A stretch of 48,983 bases of DNA from Pseudodesulfovibrio sp. (GCF_028692895.1 NZ_JAQUWN010000025.1:1-48983), one strand, 5' to 3'. Shown: positions 1 to 9,049, counted from the stretch's first letter. A program made the numbers and translations. The notes: generated from the sequence alone by a model not told the origin.

Positions 1-1
1 G

Positions 2-778
2 GACACCATCCCCATGGAGGGCGTGGACGCCATCATCCACCTGGCCAACGTGGCCAACGACCCCTGCGGCGACCTGAACGCCAAGCTGGTCTGGGAGGTC
101 AACGCCCTGGCCACCATGCAGCTCCTGGAAAAGGCCATCGCCAACGGCGTGCAGAAGTTCCTGCTCGCCAGCTCCGGCAGCGTCTACGGCCTCAAGGAGG
201 AGGACCAGGTCACCGAGGAGCTCTCCCTGGTGCCGCTGTCCGACTACAACAAGACCAAGATGATCAGCGAGCGCGTGCTGATGAGCTACGCTGACCAGAT
301 CGAATACTTCAGCATCCGCCCGGCCACGGTCTGCGGCTTCTCCCCGCGCACCCGCCTGGACGTGGCCGTGAACATGCTCACCATGCAGGCCCTGGCCAAG
401 GGCGAGATCACCGTGCTCGGCGGCGCCCAGACCCGGCCCAACGTCCACATCCAGGACATCACCGACATCTTCATCCACTTCCTGGGCAAGGGCCGCGAGT
501 CCACCGGCGTCTACAACGCGGGCTTCGAGAATATCTCCATCATGGACATCGCGGAGATGGTCACCGAGCGCGTCCCGGCCAAGATCACGGTCAAGCCGTC
601 CAACGACCCGCGCTCCTACCGCCTGAATTCCGACAAGCTGCTCGCCACGGGTTTCACCCCCAAATATGGCGTGGCCGACGGCATCCAGGACATCATCGAC
701 GCCTACAACGACGGCCGCCTGGTGGACGACGACATCCACTACAACATCCGAACCATGAAAAAGCTCACGGAGATCTAG
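2..778 (+). CDS. NAD-dependent epimerase/dehydratase (extended SDR), 5' partial
   Basis: The frame is open to the window edge, so the N-terminus with the Gly-rich NAD-binding loop is missing; the ATG at 14 is probably internal. What remains shows an extended-SDR core: an HLAN segment, the catalytic Ser region (ASSGSVYG) and the YNKTK version of the YxxxK catalytic pair. A substrate-binding half follows with RPNVHIQDI, typical of nucleotide-sugar epimerases and dehydratases. The product probably acts on an NDP-activated sugar in the cytoplasm. It ends 4 bp before the transketolase subunit gene, so the two are likely co-transcribed. The exact reaction (4-epimerase, 4,6-dehydratase or reductase) cannot be told from this fragment. 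Confidence 0.85.
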   Translation, partial: DTIPMEGVDAIIHLANVANDPCGDLNAKLVWEVNALATMQLLEKAIANGVQKFLLASSGSVYGLKEEDQVTEELSLVPLSDYNKTKMISERVLMSYADQIEYFSIRPATVCGFSPRTRLDVAVNMLTMQALAKGEITVLGGAQTRPNVHIQDITDIFIHFLGKGRESTGVYNAGFENISIMDIAEMVTERVPAKITVKPSNDPRSYRLNSDKLLATGFTPKYGVADGIQDIIDAYNDGRLVDDDIHYNIRTMKKLTEI

Positions 779-782
779 CCAC

Positions 783-1610
783 ATGCCCGCCACCCCGGAC
801 ATCCAGGCCATGCGGAGCGCCGCGCGCGAAATCCGCAAGCAGGCCGTGCGGATGTCCCACCGTTCGCATGCGACGCACCTGGGCTCGTCCCTGTCTTGCG
901 CGGACGTCCTGGCCGCCGCCTACTGGGGCGTGCTGCGCCTGAACCCGCAGGCCCCGGACGATCCCGAGCGCGACCGCTTCATCCTGAGCAAGGGACACGC
1001 GGCCGCCGCCCTCTTCGCCACCCTGGCGCTGCGGGGGTTCTTCCCCGTGGAGGACCTGGAGCGGTACGCCTCTCCGGGCTGCCACATGGAGGAGCATCCC
1101 TCGCCCAAGGCGGCCCCCGGCGTGGAGGCGGCCACGGGCTCCCTGGGCCACGGCCTGCCCATCGGAACGGGCATGGCCCTGGCCGCCCGCATCGCCGGAC
1201 GCCCGAGCCGGGTCTTCGTGCTCATGGGCGACGGCGAGCAGAACGAGGGTTCCGTCTGGGAGGCGGCCATGTTCGCGGGCGGGCAGCGGCTCGCCAACCT
1301 GTGCGCCGTCATCGACTGCAACCGCTGGCAGGCCACGGGCCGCAGCGGGGAGATCCTGGCCCTCGAACCGCTGGCCGACAAGTGGCGGTCCTTCGGCTGG
1401 GACGCGGTCGAGGTGGACGGGCACGACGTCGGGGCCCTGGCCACGGCCATGGCCGCCACGCCGGGCGAATCCGGCAGGCCGCTGGCCATCGTGGCCCGGA
1501 CGGTGAAAGGCAAGGGGGTCTCCTTCATGGAAGACGACAACAACTGGCACTACCGCGTGCCGAACGACGACGAGCTGGCCCGCGCCCTGGGCGAACTGGA
1601 GGGCGCATGA
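783..1610 (+). CDS. transketolase, N-terminal (thiamine-diphosphate binding) subunit
   Basis: This 275-residue protein matches the first half of a transketolase. It has SHRSHATHLGSSLS near the N-terminus, DRFILSKGHAAAA, a GSLGHGLPIGTGMA segment, and the ThDP/Mg motif GDGEQNEGS... ending in an Asn-containing strand (VIDCNRW). The start is the ATG at 783, with a GGAG about 10 bases upstream. It overlaps the C-terminal subunit by 4 bases (ATGA), so the two halves should be translationally coupled into a heteromeric enzyme. Split transketolases occur as housekeeping enzymes, but this one sits among sugar-modifying genes (SDR, HAD, kinase, methyltransferase, dehydrogenase). A dedicated two-carbon transfer in making an unusual sugar is therefore plausible; that role is inference. 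Confidence 0.92.
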   Translation: MPATPDIQAMRSAAREIRKQAVRMSHRSHATHLGSSLSCADVLAAAYWGVLRLNPQAPDDPERDRFILSKGHAAAALFATLALRGFFPVEDLERYASPGCHMEEHPSPKAAPGVEAATGSLGHGLPIGTGMALAARIAGRPSRVFVLMGDGEQNEGSVWEAAMFAGGQRLANLCAVIDCNRWQATGRSGEILALEPLADKWRSFGWDAVEVDGHDVGALATAMAATPGESGRPLAIVARTVKGKGVSFMEDDNNWHYRVPNDDELARALGELEGA

Positions 1611-2527
1611 GAAACGCCTTTGTCCGAACCCTCACCGCCCTGGCCCGTGAGGACGAGCGCATCGTCCTGCTGATGGGCGACATCGGCAACCGGATGTTCG
1701 ACGAGTTCAAGTCGCTCTTCCCCACCCGCTTCTACAACTGCGGCGTGGCCGAGGCCAACATGACGGGCCTGGCAGCCGGGCTGGCCCTGTCCGGGTTCCG
1801 GCCGGTGACCTACACCATCGCGCCGTTCAATTCCTACCGCTGCTTCGAGCAGATCCGGCTCGACCTCTGCTACCAGAACGTGCCGGTGGTGGTGGCCGGA
1901 GTGGGCGGCGGCCTGTCCTACGCCGGGCTGGGCGCGACGCACCATAGCTGCGAGGACATCGCCTGCCTGCGCTCCCTGCCCAACATGCGGGTCCTCTGCC
2001 CCGGCGACGCGGTGGAGGTCGGCCTCCTGCTGGAGCAGGCCGTCCGGGAGCCCGGCCCGAGCTACCTGCGCCTGGGCAAGAAGAACGAGCCGGTCATCCA
2101 CCAGACCCCGCCCCAGCTCGCCATCGGCAAGGCCATCGAGCTGCGCGCGGGCAGGGACGTGATGATCCTCAACACCGGCAACACCCTGCCCGAGGCCGTG
2201 GGCGCGGCGGACCTCCTGGCCGAGGCCGGCATCTCGGCGGGCGTGGCCAGCGTGCACACGGTCAAGCCCCTGGACACGGACCTGCTGGCCCGCTGCTTTC
2301 AGACCTGCCGCCTGGTGGTCTCCATGGAGGAGCACGGCGCGGCGGGCGGATTCGGCGGGGCCATCGCCGAGTGGATGGCGGACGCAGGCCCGCAAAAGGC
2401 CCGGCTGCTGCGCCTGAACACGGGCCGGGAGTTCCTGGCCGCCAGCGGCAACCAGCGATGCGCGCGCGAGCACTGCGGCCTGACCGCGGCCACGGCGGCC
2501 GCGCGCATCCGCGAGGCCCTGGGGTAG
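1607..2527 (+). CDS. transketolase, C-terminal (pyrimidine-binding) subunit
   Basis: The start is the ATG at 1607, inside the stop of the upstream subunit gene; the longer upstream frame is out-of-frame reading of that gene. The 306-residue product begins MRNAFVRTL and has the Pyr domain (LMGDIGNRMFDEF, YNCGVAEANMTGLAAGLA with the Glu that activates the ThDP pyrimidine ring). The transketolase C-domain follows from about residue 190 (DVMILNTGNTLPEAV, VHTVKPLD). It completes the enzyme encoded with 783..1610. The next gene starts 3 bases after its stop. Confidence 0.92.
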   Translation: MRNAFVRTLTALAREDERIVLLMGDIGNRMFDEFKSLFPTRFYNCGVAEANMTGLAAGLALSGFRPVTYTIAPFNSYRCFEQIRLDLCYQNVPVVVAGVGGGLSYAGLGATHHSCEDIACLRSLPNMRVLCPGDAVEVGLLLEQAVREPGPSYLRLGKKNEPVIHQTPPQLAIGKAIELRAGRDVMILNTGNTLPEAVGAADLLAEAGISAGVASVHTVKPLDTDLLARCFQTCRLVVSMEEHGAAGGFGGAIAEWMADAGPQKARLLRLNTGREFLAASGNQRCAREHCGLTAATAAARIREALG

Positions 2528-2530
2528 CCC

Positions 2531-3133
2531 ATGCGCATCGGCATCGACTTCGACAACACCATCGTCTGCTACGACCAGGTCTTCCACAAGGTCGCCCTGG
2601 AGCAGGGGCTGATCCCCGCCGACCTGCCCGCCACCAAGGAGCGGGTCCGCGACCACCTGCGGGCCACGGGCCGGGAACCGGCCTGGACGGCCATGCAGGG
2701 CCACGTCTACGGCGAGCGCATGGCCGACGTGGACCCGTTTCCCGGCGCGCTGGCGTTCTTCCGCGCCTGCCGGGAGCGGGACATCGCGGTCTTCGTCATC
2801 AGCCACAAGACCAGGACGCCCTATGCGGGCCCGCCCCACGACCTGCACGCCGCCGCCCTCGGGTGGATGGACGACCACGGCTTCTTCGACCCGGAGCGGC
2901 TCGGGCTGACCAGGGAGCACGTCTTCCTGGAGCCGACCAAGCGGGACAAGCTGCTGCGCATCGGGGCCCAGCAATGCACCCACTTCATCGACGACCTGCC
3001 GGAGTTCCTGGCCGAGGCCGAGTTCCCGGCCTCGGCGCGGCGCATCCACTTCGCCCCCAGGGGCGGGGGCGACCCGCGCTTCGACCCGGCCGCCGGGTGG
3101 GACGAAATCGCGGCGCGGCTGCTGGGCGCGTGA
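2531..3133 (+). CDS. HAD-superfamily hydrolase/phosphatase
   Basis: A 200-residue HAD protein. Motif I is GIDFDNTIV with nucleophile D6 and acid/base D8. Motif II is the Ser in VFVISHKT. A Lys follows in PTKRDKLL, and motif IV is the acidic pair in HFIDDLPEFL. A cap-like helical insert lies between residues 20 and 75. The GGGG TAGCCC spacing before the ATG supports this start. Its gene overlaps the next one (TGATG). In a glycan cluster it most likely dephosphorylates a sugar-phosphate intermediate, but the substrate is unknown. Confidence 0.8.
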   Translation: MRIGIDFDNTIVCYDQVFHKVALEQGLIPADLPATKERVRDHLRATGREPAWTAMQGHVYGERMADVDPFPGALAFFRACRERDIAVFVISHKTRTPYAGPPHDLHAAALGWMDDHGFFDPERLGLTREHVFLEPTKRDKLLRIGAQQCTHFIDDLPEFLAEAEFPASARRIHFAPRGGGDPRFDPAAGWDEIAARLLGA

Positions 3134-4149
3134 TGCACGGTTCCGGCTCGGACCTCGAACGCCAGGCGGCGCGCCTGATGGCGCGGGCGGGACTCTCCGC
3201 CCCGCAACGCCTGGAGCCCCTGCGCGGCGGCCGCAACAACCGCGTCTTCGCCGTGCACGCGCCCGAGGGCGTCTTCTTCCTCAAGGCCTACTTCCGCCAT
3301 CCGGGGGACCCGAGGGACCGCCTGCACGCGGAATTCTCCTTCCTGGAATACGCCTGGGCGCGCGGGCTGCGCACCATCCCCCGGCCCCTGGCCCGCGACG
3401 ACGCCTCCGGCCTGGGGCTCTACACCTTTCTGGAGGGACGCCTGCTCGCGCCCGGCGAGGTCACGGCCGCGCACGTCGAGGCGGCCGCGCGCTTCTACGT
3501 CGGGCTCAACCCCGCCGACGGACCGGCAAGCGGACTGCCCGACGGCTCCGAGGCCTGCTTCTCCCTGGCCGCGCACCTGGAATGCGTCGCGCAGCGGGTC
3601 GGCCGACTGGCGGACGCCGCCACGGGCCCGGACTTCCGGCCGGACGCCGCCGCCTTCGTCCTGGACAACCTGGCCCCCGTGTGGGAAACGTGGCGCGACG
3701 GGACCCGCGACGCGGCCGCGCGGCTCGGCCTGTCCATGAACGCGGCCCTGCCCCCGGCGCTCCGCCGCGTCTCCCCGTCGGACTTCGGGTTCCACAACGC
3801 CCTCCTGGGCCGGGACGGCGACCTGTTTTTCGTGGACTTCGAGTACGCGGGCATGGATGATCCGGCCAAGACGGTCTGCGACTTCTTCTGCCAGCCGGAC
3901 GTTCCCGCGTCCCCGGCGGCCCTGCCGGACTTCCTGCGCCGGGTCTGCGGGAACTCGCCCGACGACGCCGACCTCCCGGCGCGGGTCGAGCTGCTGCTGC
4001 CCGTCTACCGGCTGAAGTGGTGCTGCATCATGCTCAACGAATTTCTGCCCGTCAGCGCGGCCCGGCGCGAGTTCGCCGAGGGCGGCGCGCGCGCAAGGCG
4101 CGACCGCCAACTGGCGCTGGCGAAACAAACGCTTTTGCAACTGAGGTGA
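3133..4149 (+). CDS. aminoglycoside phosphotransferase/choline kinase-like kinase
   Basis: The start is the ATG at 3133, overlapping the HAD stop (TGATG). The 338-residue product has the APH fold: a glycine-containing nucleotide loop (LRGGRNNRVFAV), a lysine in VFFLKAYFRHP, a catalytic loop SDFGFHNALL (Asp and Asn kept; the usual His is Ser) and a metal-binding VDFEYAGMDDP in place of IDxD. Members of this fold phosphorylate small molecules such as choline, homoserine or sugars. Paired with a phosphatase, transketolase and SDR, it may phosphorylate a sugar or polyol in the same pathway. The substrate cannot be read from the sequence. Confidence 0.75.
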   Translation: MHGSGSDLERQAARLMARAGLSAPQRLEPLRGGRNNRVFAVHAPEGVFFLKAYFRHPGDPRDRLHAEFSFLEYAWARGLRTIPRPLARDDASGLGLYTFLEGRLLAPGEVTAAHVEAAARFYVGLNPADGPASGLPDGSEACFSLAAHLECVAQRVGRLADAATGPDFRPDAAAFVLDNLAPVWETWRDGTRDAAARLGLSMNAALPPALRRVSPSDFGFHNALLGRDGDLFFVDFEYAGMDDPAKTVCDFFCQPDVPASPAALPDFLRRVCGNSPDDADLPARVELLLPVYRLKWCCIMLNEFLPVSAARREFAEGGARARRDRQLALAKQTLLQLR

Positions 4150-4151
4150 CC

Positions 4152-4823
4152 ATGGCTGAGATCGACTTCCTCTCCCCCCTGCACAAGGCCACGCAGCGCG
4201 ACTACCTGGCGCGCGTCAACGACCCGGAATTTCCCAAGCCCAAGGCGGCCGAGCTGGCCAAGCAGTGGGGCTACGACTACTGGGACGGCGACCGCCGCAT
4301 CTGCTACGGCGGCTACCGCTACATGCCCGGCCGCTGGGCCCCGGTGGCCAAGGCCATGATCGAGCACTACGGGCTCAAGCCCGGCGATCGGGTCCTGGAC
4401 ATCGGCTGCGGCAAGGGCTTCCAGCTCATGGAGTTCGCCCAGGCCATGGACGGCCTCGACCTGTACGGCGTCGACATCTCGGAATACGCCGTGGAGAACG
4501 CCCACCCGGAGATGAAGGACCGCATCCGCCTGGGCAGCGCCACCGACCTGCCCTGGCCCGACGACCACTTCGACTTCGTCTACTCCATCACCACCCTGCA
4601 CAACCTCCACAACTACGACCTGGACAAGGCCCTGCGCGAGATGGAGCGGGTGGGCAAGCAGCACAAGTACCTGTGCGTGGAGTCCTACCGCAACGAGACC
4701 GAGAAGGCGAACCTGCTCTACTGGCAGGTGACCTGCGAGGCCTTCTGCACGCCCAAGGAGTGGGAATGGTGGTTCACCTCCACCGGCTACACCGGGGACC
4801 ACTCGTTCATCTATTTCGAATAG
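4152..4823 (+). CDS. class I SAM-dependent methyltransferase
   Basis: The start at 4152 follows GAGGTGACC, a good ribosome site 2 bases after the kinase stop. The 223-residue protein has the class I SAM motif I (VLDIGCGKGFQLMEFA, about residues 82-97), an acidic ribose-binding residue in LYGVDISEYAVENA, and motif IV-like DDHFDFVYSITTLHNL. The N-terminal 70 residues (WGYDYWDGDRRICYGGY) are aromatic-rich and probably bind substrate. It probably O- or N-methylates a sugar or small molecule of the neighbouring pathway. Confidence 0.82.
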   Translation: MAEIDFLSPLHKATQRDYLARVNDPEFPKPKAAELAKQWGYDYWDGDRRICYGGYRYMPGRWAPVAKAMIEHYGLKPGDRVLDIGCGKGFQLMEFAQAMDGLDLYGVDISEYAVENAHPEMKDRIRLGSATDLPWPDDHFDFVYSITTLHNLHNYDLDKALREMERVGKQHKYLCVESYRNETEKANLLYWQVTCEAFCTPKEWEWWFTSTGYTGDHSFIYFE

Positions 4824-4857
4824 GGCCAGCCGCCCACAGCAACGCAGCGAGGAACAC

Positions 4858-5910
4858 ATGCTCCCGATCAAGACGACCAAAGCCGCCATTCTCACCGAAC
4901 TCAACGCCCCCCTGGTGGTGGACACCATCGAGCTGCCCGACGCGTTGGACTGCGGGCAGGTGCTCGTGCGCGTGCTCTACAGCGGCATCTGCGGCTCCCA
5001 GCTCGGCGAAATCCGGGGCGTGAAGGGTCCCGACAAATACCTGCCGCACCTGCTGGGCCACGAGGGCTCGGGCGAGGTGCTGGCCGTGGGCCCCGGCGTG
5101 CGCCACGTCGCCCCCGGCGACAAGGTGGTCCTGCACTGGCGCAAGGGCGACGGCATCGAATGCGCCCCGCCGCACTACACCTGGCGCGGCCAAAAGCTCA
5201 ACGCGGGCTGGGTCACCACCTTCAACGAGCACGCCATCGTGGCCGAGAACCGCCTGACCCGCCTGCCCGAGGGGTTCGACCCGGAACTGGCCCCCCTGCT
5301 CGGCTGCGCGGTGACCACCGGCTTCGGCGCGGTCCAGAACGTCGCCGACCTCAAGATCGGCGAGTCCATCGTGGTCATCGGGTCCGGCGGCGTCGGCCTG
5401 AACGTCATCCAGGCCGCCGCCCTGAGCACGGCCCATCCCATCGTGGCCGTGGACCTCTTCGACAACCGCCTGGAGCTGGCCAGGGAGATGGGCGCCACCC
5501 ACTGCCTCAATTCCCGGGGCATCGACCTGGCCAAGGCCGTGCGCGACATCGTCGGCCCCGCCGGGGCGGACGTGGTGGTGGACAACACCGGCAACACGGA
5601 CGTCATCGCCCAGGCCTACGCCCTGACCAAGCCCCAGGGCCGGACCATCCTGGTCGGCGTGCCCGCCGCCGGGGCGGACGTGACCATCCACTCCCTGCCC
5701 CTGCACTTCGGCAAGGTCCTGCGCGGCACCCACGGCGGGGACGGCAACCCCGCGCTGGACATCCCGCGCTACGCGAACCTGACCCTGGCCGGAAAGCTCC
5801 ACCTGGCCCCCCTGGTCACGGAGCGGTACGGCCTGGACGACATCAACACCGCCATCGCCCGAATGCAGAACGGCGAGGCGGCCGGCCGCTGCATCATCCG
5901 CATGGACTAG
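4858..5910 (+). CDS. zinc-type medium-chain alcohol/sugar dehydrogenase
   Basis: This 350-residue MDR protein has the catalytic zinc Cys (SGICGSQLGE), GHEGSGEVLAVG, and a Rossmann loop at about residues 172-181 (VIGSGGVGLNVIQ) followed by an acidic residue (VDLFDNRLELA) that suggests NAD rather than NADP. The four-Cys structural zinc lobe is not evident in this lineage. SD GAGGAACAC precedes the ATG. It is the last gene of the first cluster (gap of 34 bases upstream, 234 bases downstream) and probably oxidises or reduces a sugar or polyol hydroxyl. Confidence 0.85.
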   Translation: MLPIKTTKAAILTELNAPLVVDTIELPDALDCGQVLVRVLYSGICGSQLGEIRGVKGPDKYLPHLLGHEGSGEVLAVGPGVRHVAPGDKVVLHWRKGDGIECAPPHYTWRGQKLNAGWVTTFNEHAIVAENRLTRLPEGFDPELAPLLGCAVTTGFGAVQNVADLKIGESIVVIGSGGVGLNVIQAAALSTAHPIVAVDLFDNRLELAREMGATHCLNSRGIDLAKAVRDIVGPAGADVVVDNTGNTDVIAQAYALTKPQGRTILVGVPAAGADVTIHSLPLHFGKVLRGTHGGDGNPALDIPRYANLTLAGKLHLAPLVTERYGLDDINTAIARMQNGEAAGRCIIRMD

Positions 5911-5938
5911 GCGGCCGGGCCGCGCCGGGGCAGCGGGC

Positions 5939-5966
5939 TTGACAAGCCCCTCGCCGCCGGTAGAAA
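5939..5966 (+). promoter_or_regulatory. putative sigma70-type promoter
   Basis: TTGACA at 5939-5944 and TAGAAA at 5961-5966, 16 bases apart, lie about 180 bases upstream of the glycosyltransferase gene. The -35 box sits inside a perfect 7+7 palindrome (GGGCTTG A CAAGCCC, 5935-5949), which could be an operator or an RNA hairpin ending the upstream operon. Confidence 0.5.
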
Positions 5967-6144
5967 TATCGAATCCCCCGCAGCCGCCGCCCTCCGGCGG
6001 GGCCAGAGCGGACGGATCACATCGTCAAGAAGCCGAAGGGAGCCCGGCCGCCAGGCCCGGCTCCCCTGACAATATCCCCCTGTTTTCCCGAAGCGAAGCG
6101 GCCATGCGCCCCGGTTCCGGAGCAGGCAAACACACCGGTAGGCC

Positions 6145-7335
6145 ATGTCCCAGTCCCAGCCCCAGTACAGAATCAATCTTCGCCGCTACCGCATCCTCTA
6201 CTGGCCGTTCCTCCTGCCGGTGGCGCTGCTCATCGCCCTCTTCAACAAACTCTCCCCGGTTCCCTTCAAGATTTACGTGATCCGGGCCGACCGCGTCGGC
6301 CACCTGGTCACGAACCAGGAGAACTTTCTCTACGAGATCGAACACGGGCTGCACCCGAAGGAGTTCCGGGTCTACGTCCATCGCGACCGGCCCAGCAACG
6401 GGGTCCTGCTCGACATGCTCAAGCGGGTCATGCCGATCCACCAGGCTTTTCTGCCCCTGTTCGACGTCTGCCACAAGCTGGGCGGGCTCGGCGTCAGCTC
6501 CATGTACCTCCACCACCACCCGGGCACGGACCCCTCCCGAACCATGTTCCAGTCGCCGCCCCACCTCTCCTTCACCAAGGAAGAGGATGACGAGGCGCGC
6601 CGCCAGTGCCGCGAGCTCGGCATGGACCCGGACAAGCCCTTCGTCCCGGTCCTGGGCAGGGATTCCGCCTACCTGTCCCACATCGGCGAACCCACCGACA
6701 CCAAGTCTTACCGCAACGTCGACATCAACACGTTCATTCCCGCCATGGAGTTCATCGCCAAGAGCTGTCCCGTCATCCGAATGGGCAGCGTGGTCAGGGA
6801 CCGGCTTCGCACGGAACACCCGAACGTCATCGACTACAGCCTGTCCGGCAAGCGCACCGAACTGCTGGACGTCTACCTCCCGGCCAAATGCCTCTTCTTC
6901 CTGACCGTCGGCACGGGCATCGACTCCATCGCCTCCTGCGGCTTCCGGCGGCCCACCCTTTACGTAAACTACATCCCGCCCGAGATCGTGCCGATCCTGC
7001 CGGCGGGCTCCATGTGCATCCTGAAGAAGTACTGGAACGAAAACGAAAAGCGGTACATGAGCTTCCGCGAGCTCCACCGGCAAGGGATCGAATCCATGTC
7101 GCCCGACGTCCTCAACCCGCAGGGCATTTTCGTGCACGACAACACGCCCGAGGAGATTCTCGAAAGCGTGCGGGAGATGATGGCCCGGCTCGACGGCTCC
7201 TGGGTGGAGACGGAAGAGGACCGCGCCCTCCAGGCCGCCTTCTGGGAATGCGCCCGGGAGGTCTGTTCCGATCCGCAGCCCGGCCTCCGGGTCGGAGCCT
7301 CCTACCTGCGGAACAACCGGTTCTGGATCGACTGA
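6145..7335 (+). CDS. TIGR04372-like glycosyltransferase
   Basis: A 396-residue protein with one N-terminal hydrophobic segment (about residues 17-35) followed by KIYVIRADRVGHLV. Later come FTKEEDDEARRQCRELGM, VPVLGRDSAYLSHIG and a GTGIDSIASCGFRRPTLYVNYIP segment. This arrangement, with a date-like DxxSYRNVDINTF region, matches my recollection of the TIGR04372 putative glycosyltransferase family found in surface-polysaccharide clusters. The hydrophobic N-terminus suggests membrane association. The ribosome site before 6145 is weak. It is flanked by its own promoter upstream and another downstream, so it may be a single-gene unit. Confidence 0.72.
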   Translation: MSQSQPQYRINLRRYRILYWPFLLPVALLIALFNKLSPVPFKIYVIRADRVGHLVTNQENFLYEIEHGLHPKEFRVYVHRDRPSNGVLLDMLKRVMPIHQAFLPLFDVCHKLGGLGVSSMYLHHHPGTDPSRTMFQSPPHLSFTKEEDDEARRQCRELGMDPDKPFVPVLGRDSAYLSHIGEPTDTKSYRNVDINTFIPAMEFIAKSCPVIRMGSVVRDRLRTEHPNVIDYSLSGKRTELLDVYLPAKCLFFLTVGTGIDSIASCGFRRPTLYVNYIPPEIVPILPAGSMCILKKYWNENEKRYMSFRELHRQGIESMSPDVLNPQGIFVHDNTPEEILESVREMMARLDGSWVETEEDRALQAAFWECAREVCSDPQPGLRVGASYLRNNRFWID

Positions 7336-7410
7336 TCCCCGCCCTCCGCGCCTCCTCCGGCCTGGCGTCCAGAGGCGCGACGCCCCCCGATGAGGGAACA
7401 CAGATAGCCA

Positions 7411-7439
7411 TTGACGATATTGCGAAGGGCATGTTTATA
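7411..7439 (+). promoter_or_regulatory. putative sigma70-type promoter for the heptose-type gene pair
   Basis: TTGACG (7411-7416), 17 bases, TTTATA (7434-7439). This is a good sigma70 match in an otherwise GC-rich gap of 274 bases. It lies about 170 bases before the gene at 7610. Confidence 0.6.
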
Positions 7440-7609
7440 TCCGGCGGTTGCGGCGCAACGTTCCCCGCGCCGCAGCCAAACGCCGGATGAAGGCCGGGCG
7501 GGACAACGCCCGCCGGAGGCGCTCCCCGAGCCGCGTCGCAGGCCCGGGGCGGAGGCCCGCAACAGCCTCCCCCTGACCGATATTTCGCGTAACCATCCTG
7601 GATGACTGC

Positions 7610-9049
7610 ATGACCCGAAACGATACCGTGGTCCTGGTGACCGGCAATTTCAACATCCTCCACCTGGGGCATCTGCGCCTGCTCCGTTTCGCCAAGAGCT
7701 GCGGGGACCGTCTGGTCGTCGCGGTGAACAGCGACCGCAAGTCCAACGGCGCGGCGCACGTGGCCCAGGAGCTGCGCCTCGAAGGCATCAAGTGCGCCCC
7801 GTGGGTGGACGAGGCCTTCATCTCGGACGAGCCGGACGTCGAGCTCGTCCGGGCCCTCAAGCCGGGCGTCGTGGTCAAGGGCAAGGAGCACGAGCAGCGC
7901 TTCAACCCCGAGGAGGAGGCGCTGAAGGAGTACGGCGGCAAGCTCCTGTTCAGCTCCGGCGAGGAGTCGTTCTCCTCCAACGATCTCATCCGCAAGGAAT
8001 TCTTCGAGACCGCCCCGCGCACGATCAACCTGCCGCAGGAATACCTGGTCCGCCACCAGACGACACCGGCCAGGCTCGCCGCGCTGCTGCGCGAATTCTC
8101 GCGCCTGAAGGTCTGCGTGATCGGCGATCTGATCGTCGACGAATACATCACCTGCCACCCCCTGGGCATGTCCCAGGAGGAGCCGACCATCGTCGTGACC
8201 CCGGTGGACTCCAAGCGGTTCGTCGGCGGCGCGGGCATCGTCGCAGCCCACGCGGTCGGCCTGGGGGCCGAGGTGCGGTACATCTCCGTGGCGGGCCAGG
8301 ACGCCACGCGCGATTTCGCCATGCAGCGCCTGACCGAGACCGGGGTTTCGGCCACCCTGCTCGTGGACGACAGCCGCCCGACCACGCTCAAGCAGCGGTT
8401 CCGCAGCAAGGGCAAGAGCCTGCTGCGCGTCAGCCACCTCCACCAGCGCCCCATCTCCCTGAGCCTCCAGAAGCGGTTCCTGGCCGAGCTGAAGCAGGCG
8501 CTGGCCGGGGCCGACGTGCTTGTGTTCTCAGATTTCAGCTACGGCTGCCTGCCCCAGTCGCTGGTGGAGCAGGCCATCGACATGGCCAGGGGCGACGCCA
8601 TGATCCTGGCCGCCGACAGCCAGTCGTCGTCCCAGGTCGGGGACATCAGCCGCTTCCACGACATGGACCTGCTCACCCCCACCGAGCGCGAGGCGCGCAT
8701 CAGCATGCGCAACCACGAGGACGGCCTGGTCGTGCTGGCGGAAAAGCTCCAGCAGAAGACCGGGGCGCGCAACATCATCCTCACCCTCGGCGAGGAGGGG
8801 CTGCTGGTCCAGGCCGGGCAGCCGCAGCAAGGCGACTGGCAGACCGACCGGATCGACGCGCTCAATTCCGCGCCCAAGGACGTGGCCGGGGCCGGGGACT
8901 CCCTGCTCATCACCAGCGCCATGGCCCTGGCCTGCGGCGGCTCCCTGTGGGAGGCCGCGTGCCTGGGCTCCCTGGCGGCGGCCATCCAGGTGGGACGCGT
9001 GGGCAACACCCCGCTGCTCACCGACGACCTGATGCGGGAAATGGCCTGA
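7610..9049 (+). CDS. bifunctional nucleotidyltransferase / PfkB-type sugar kinase (HldE-like, reversed domain order)
   Basis: The N-terminal domain (about residues 1-150) is a cytidylyltransferase-fold enzyme like the adenylyltransferase half of HldE: LVTGNFNILHLGHLRLL with the HxGH motif, RLVVAVNSDRKSN, and VVKGKEHEQRF. The C-terminal domain (about 165-475) is a PfkB kinase: KVCVIGDLIVDEY, the FVGGAGIVAAHA glycine loop and the catalytic DVAGAGDSLL. Known HldE has the kinase first and the nucleotidyltransferase second; here the order is swapped. The likely job is phosphorylating and activating a heptose- or related sugar-phosphate for a surface glycan. The following gene overlaps its stop (TGATG). 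Confidence 0.85.
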   Translation: MTRNDTVVLVTGNFNILHLGHLRLLRFAKSCGDRLVVAVNSDRKSNGAAHVAQELRLEGIKCAPWVDEAFISDEPDVELVRALKPGVVVKGKEHEQRFNPEEEALKEYGGKLLFSSGEESFSSNDLIRKEFFETAPRTINLPQEYLVRHQTTPARLAALLREFSRLKVCVIGDLIVDEYITCHPLGMSQEEPTIVVTPVDSKRFVGGAGIVAAHAVGLGAEVRYISVAGQDATRDFAMQRLTETGVSATLLVDDSRPTTLKQRFRSKGKSLLRVSHLHQRPISLSLQKRFLAELKQALAGADVLVFSDFSYGCLPQSLVEQAIDMARGDAMILAADSQSSSQVGDISRFHDMDLLTPTEREARISMRNHEDGLVVLAEKLQQKTGARNIILTLGEEGLLVQAGQPQQGDWQTDRIDALNSAPKDVAGAGDSLLITSAMALACGGSLWEAACLGSLAAAIQVGRVGNTPLLTDDLMREMA

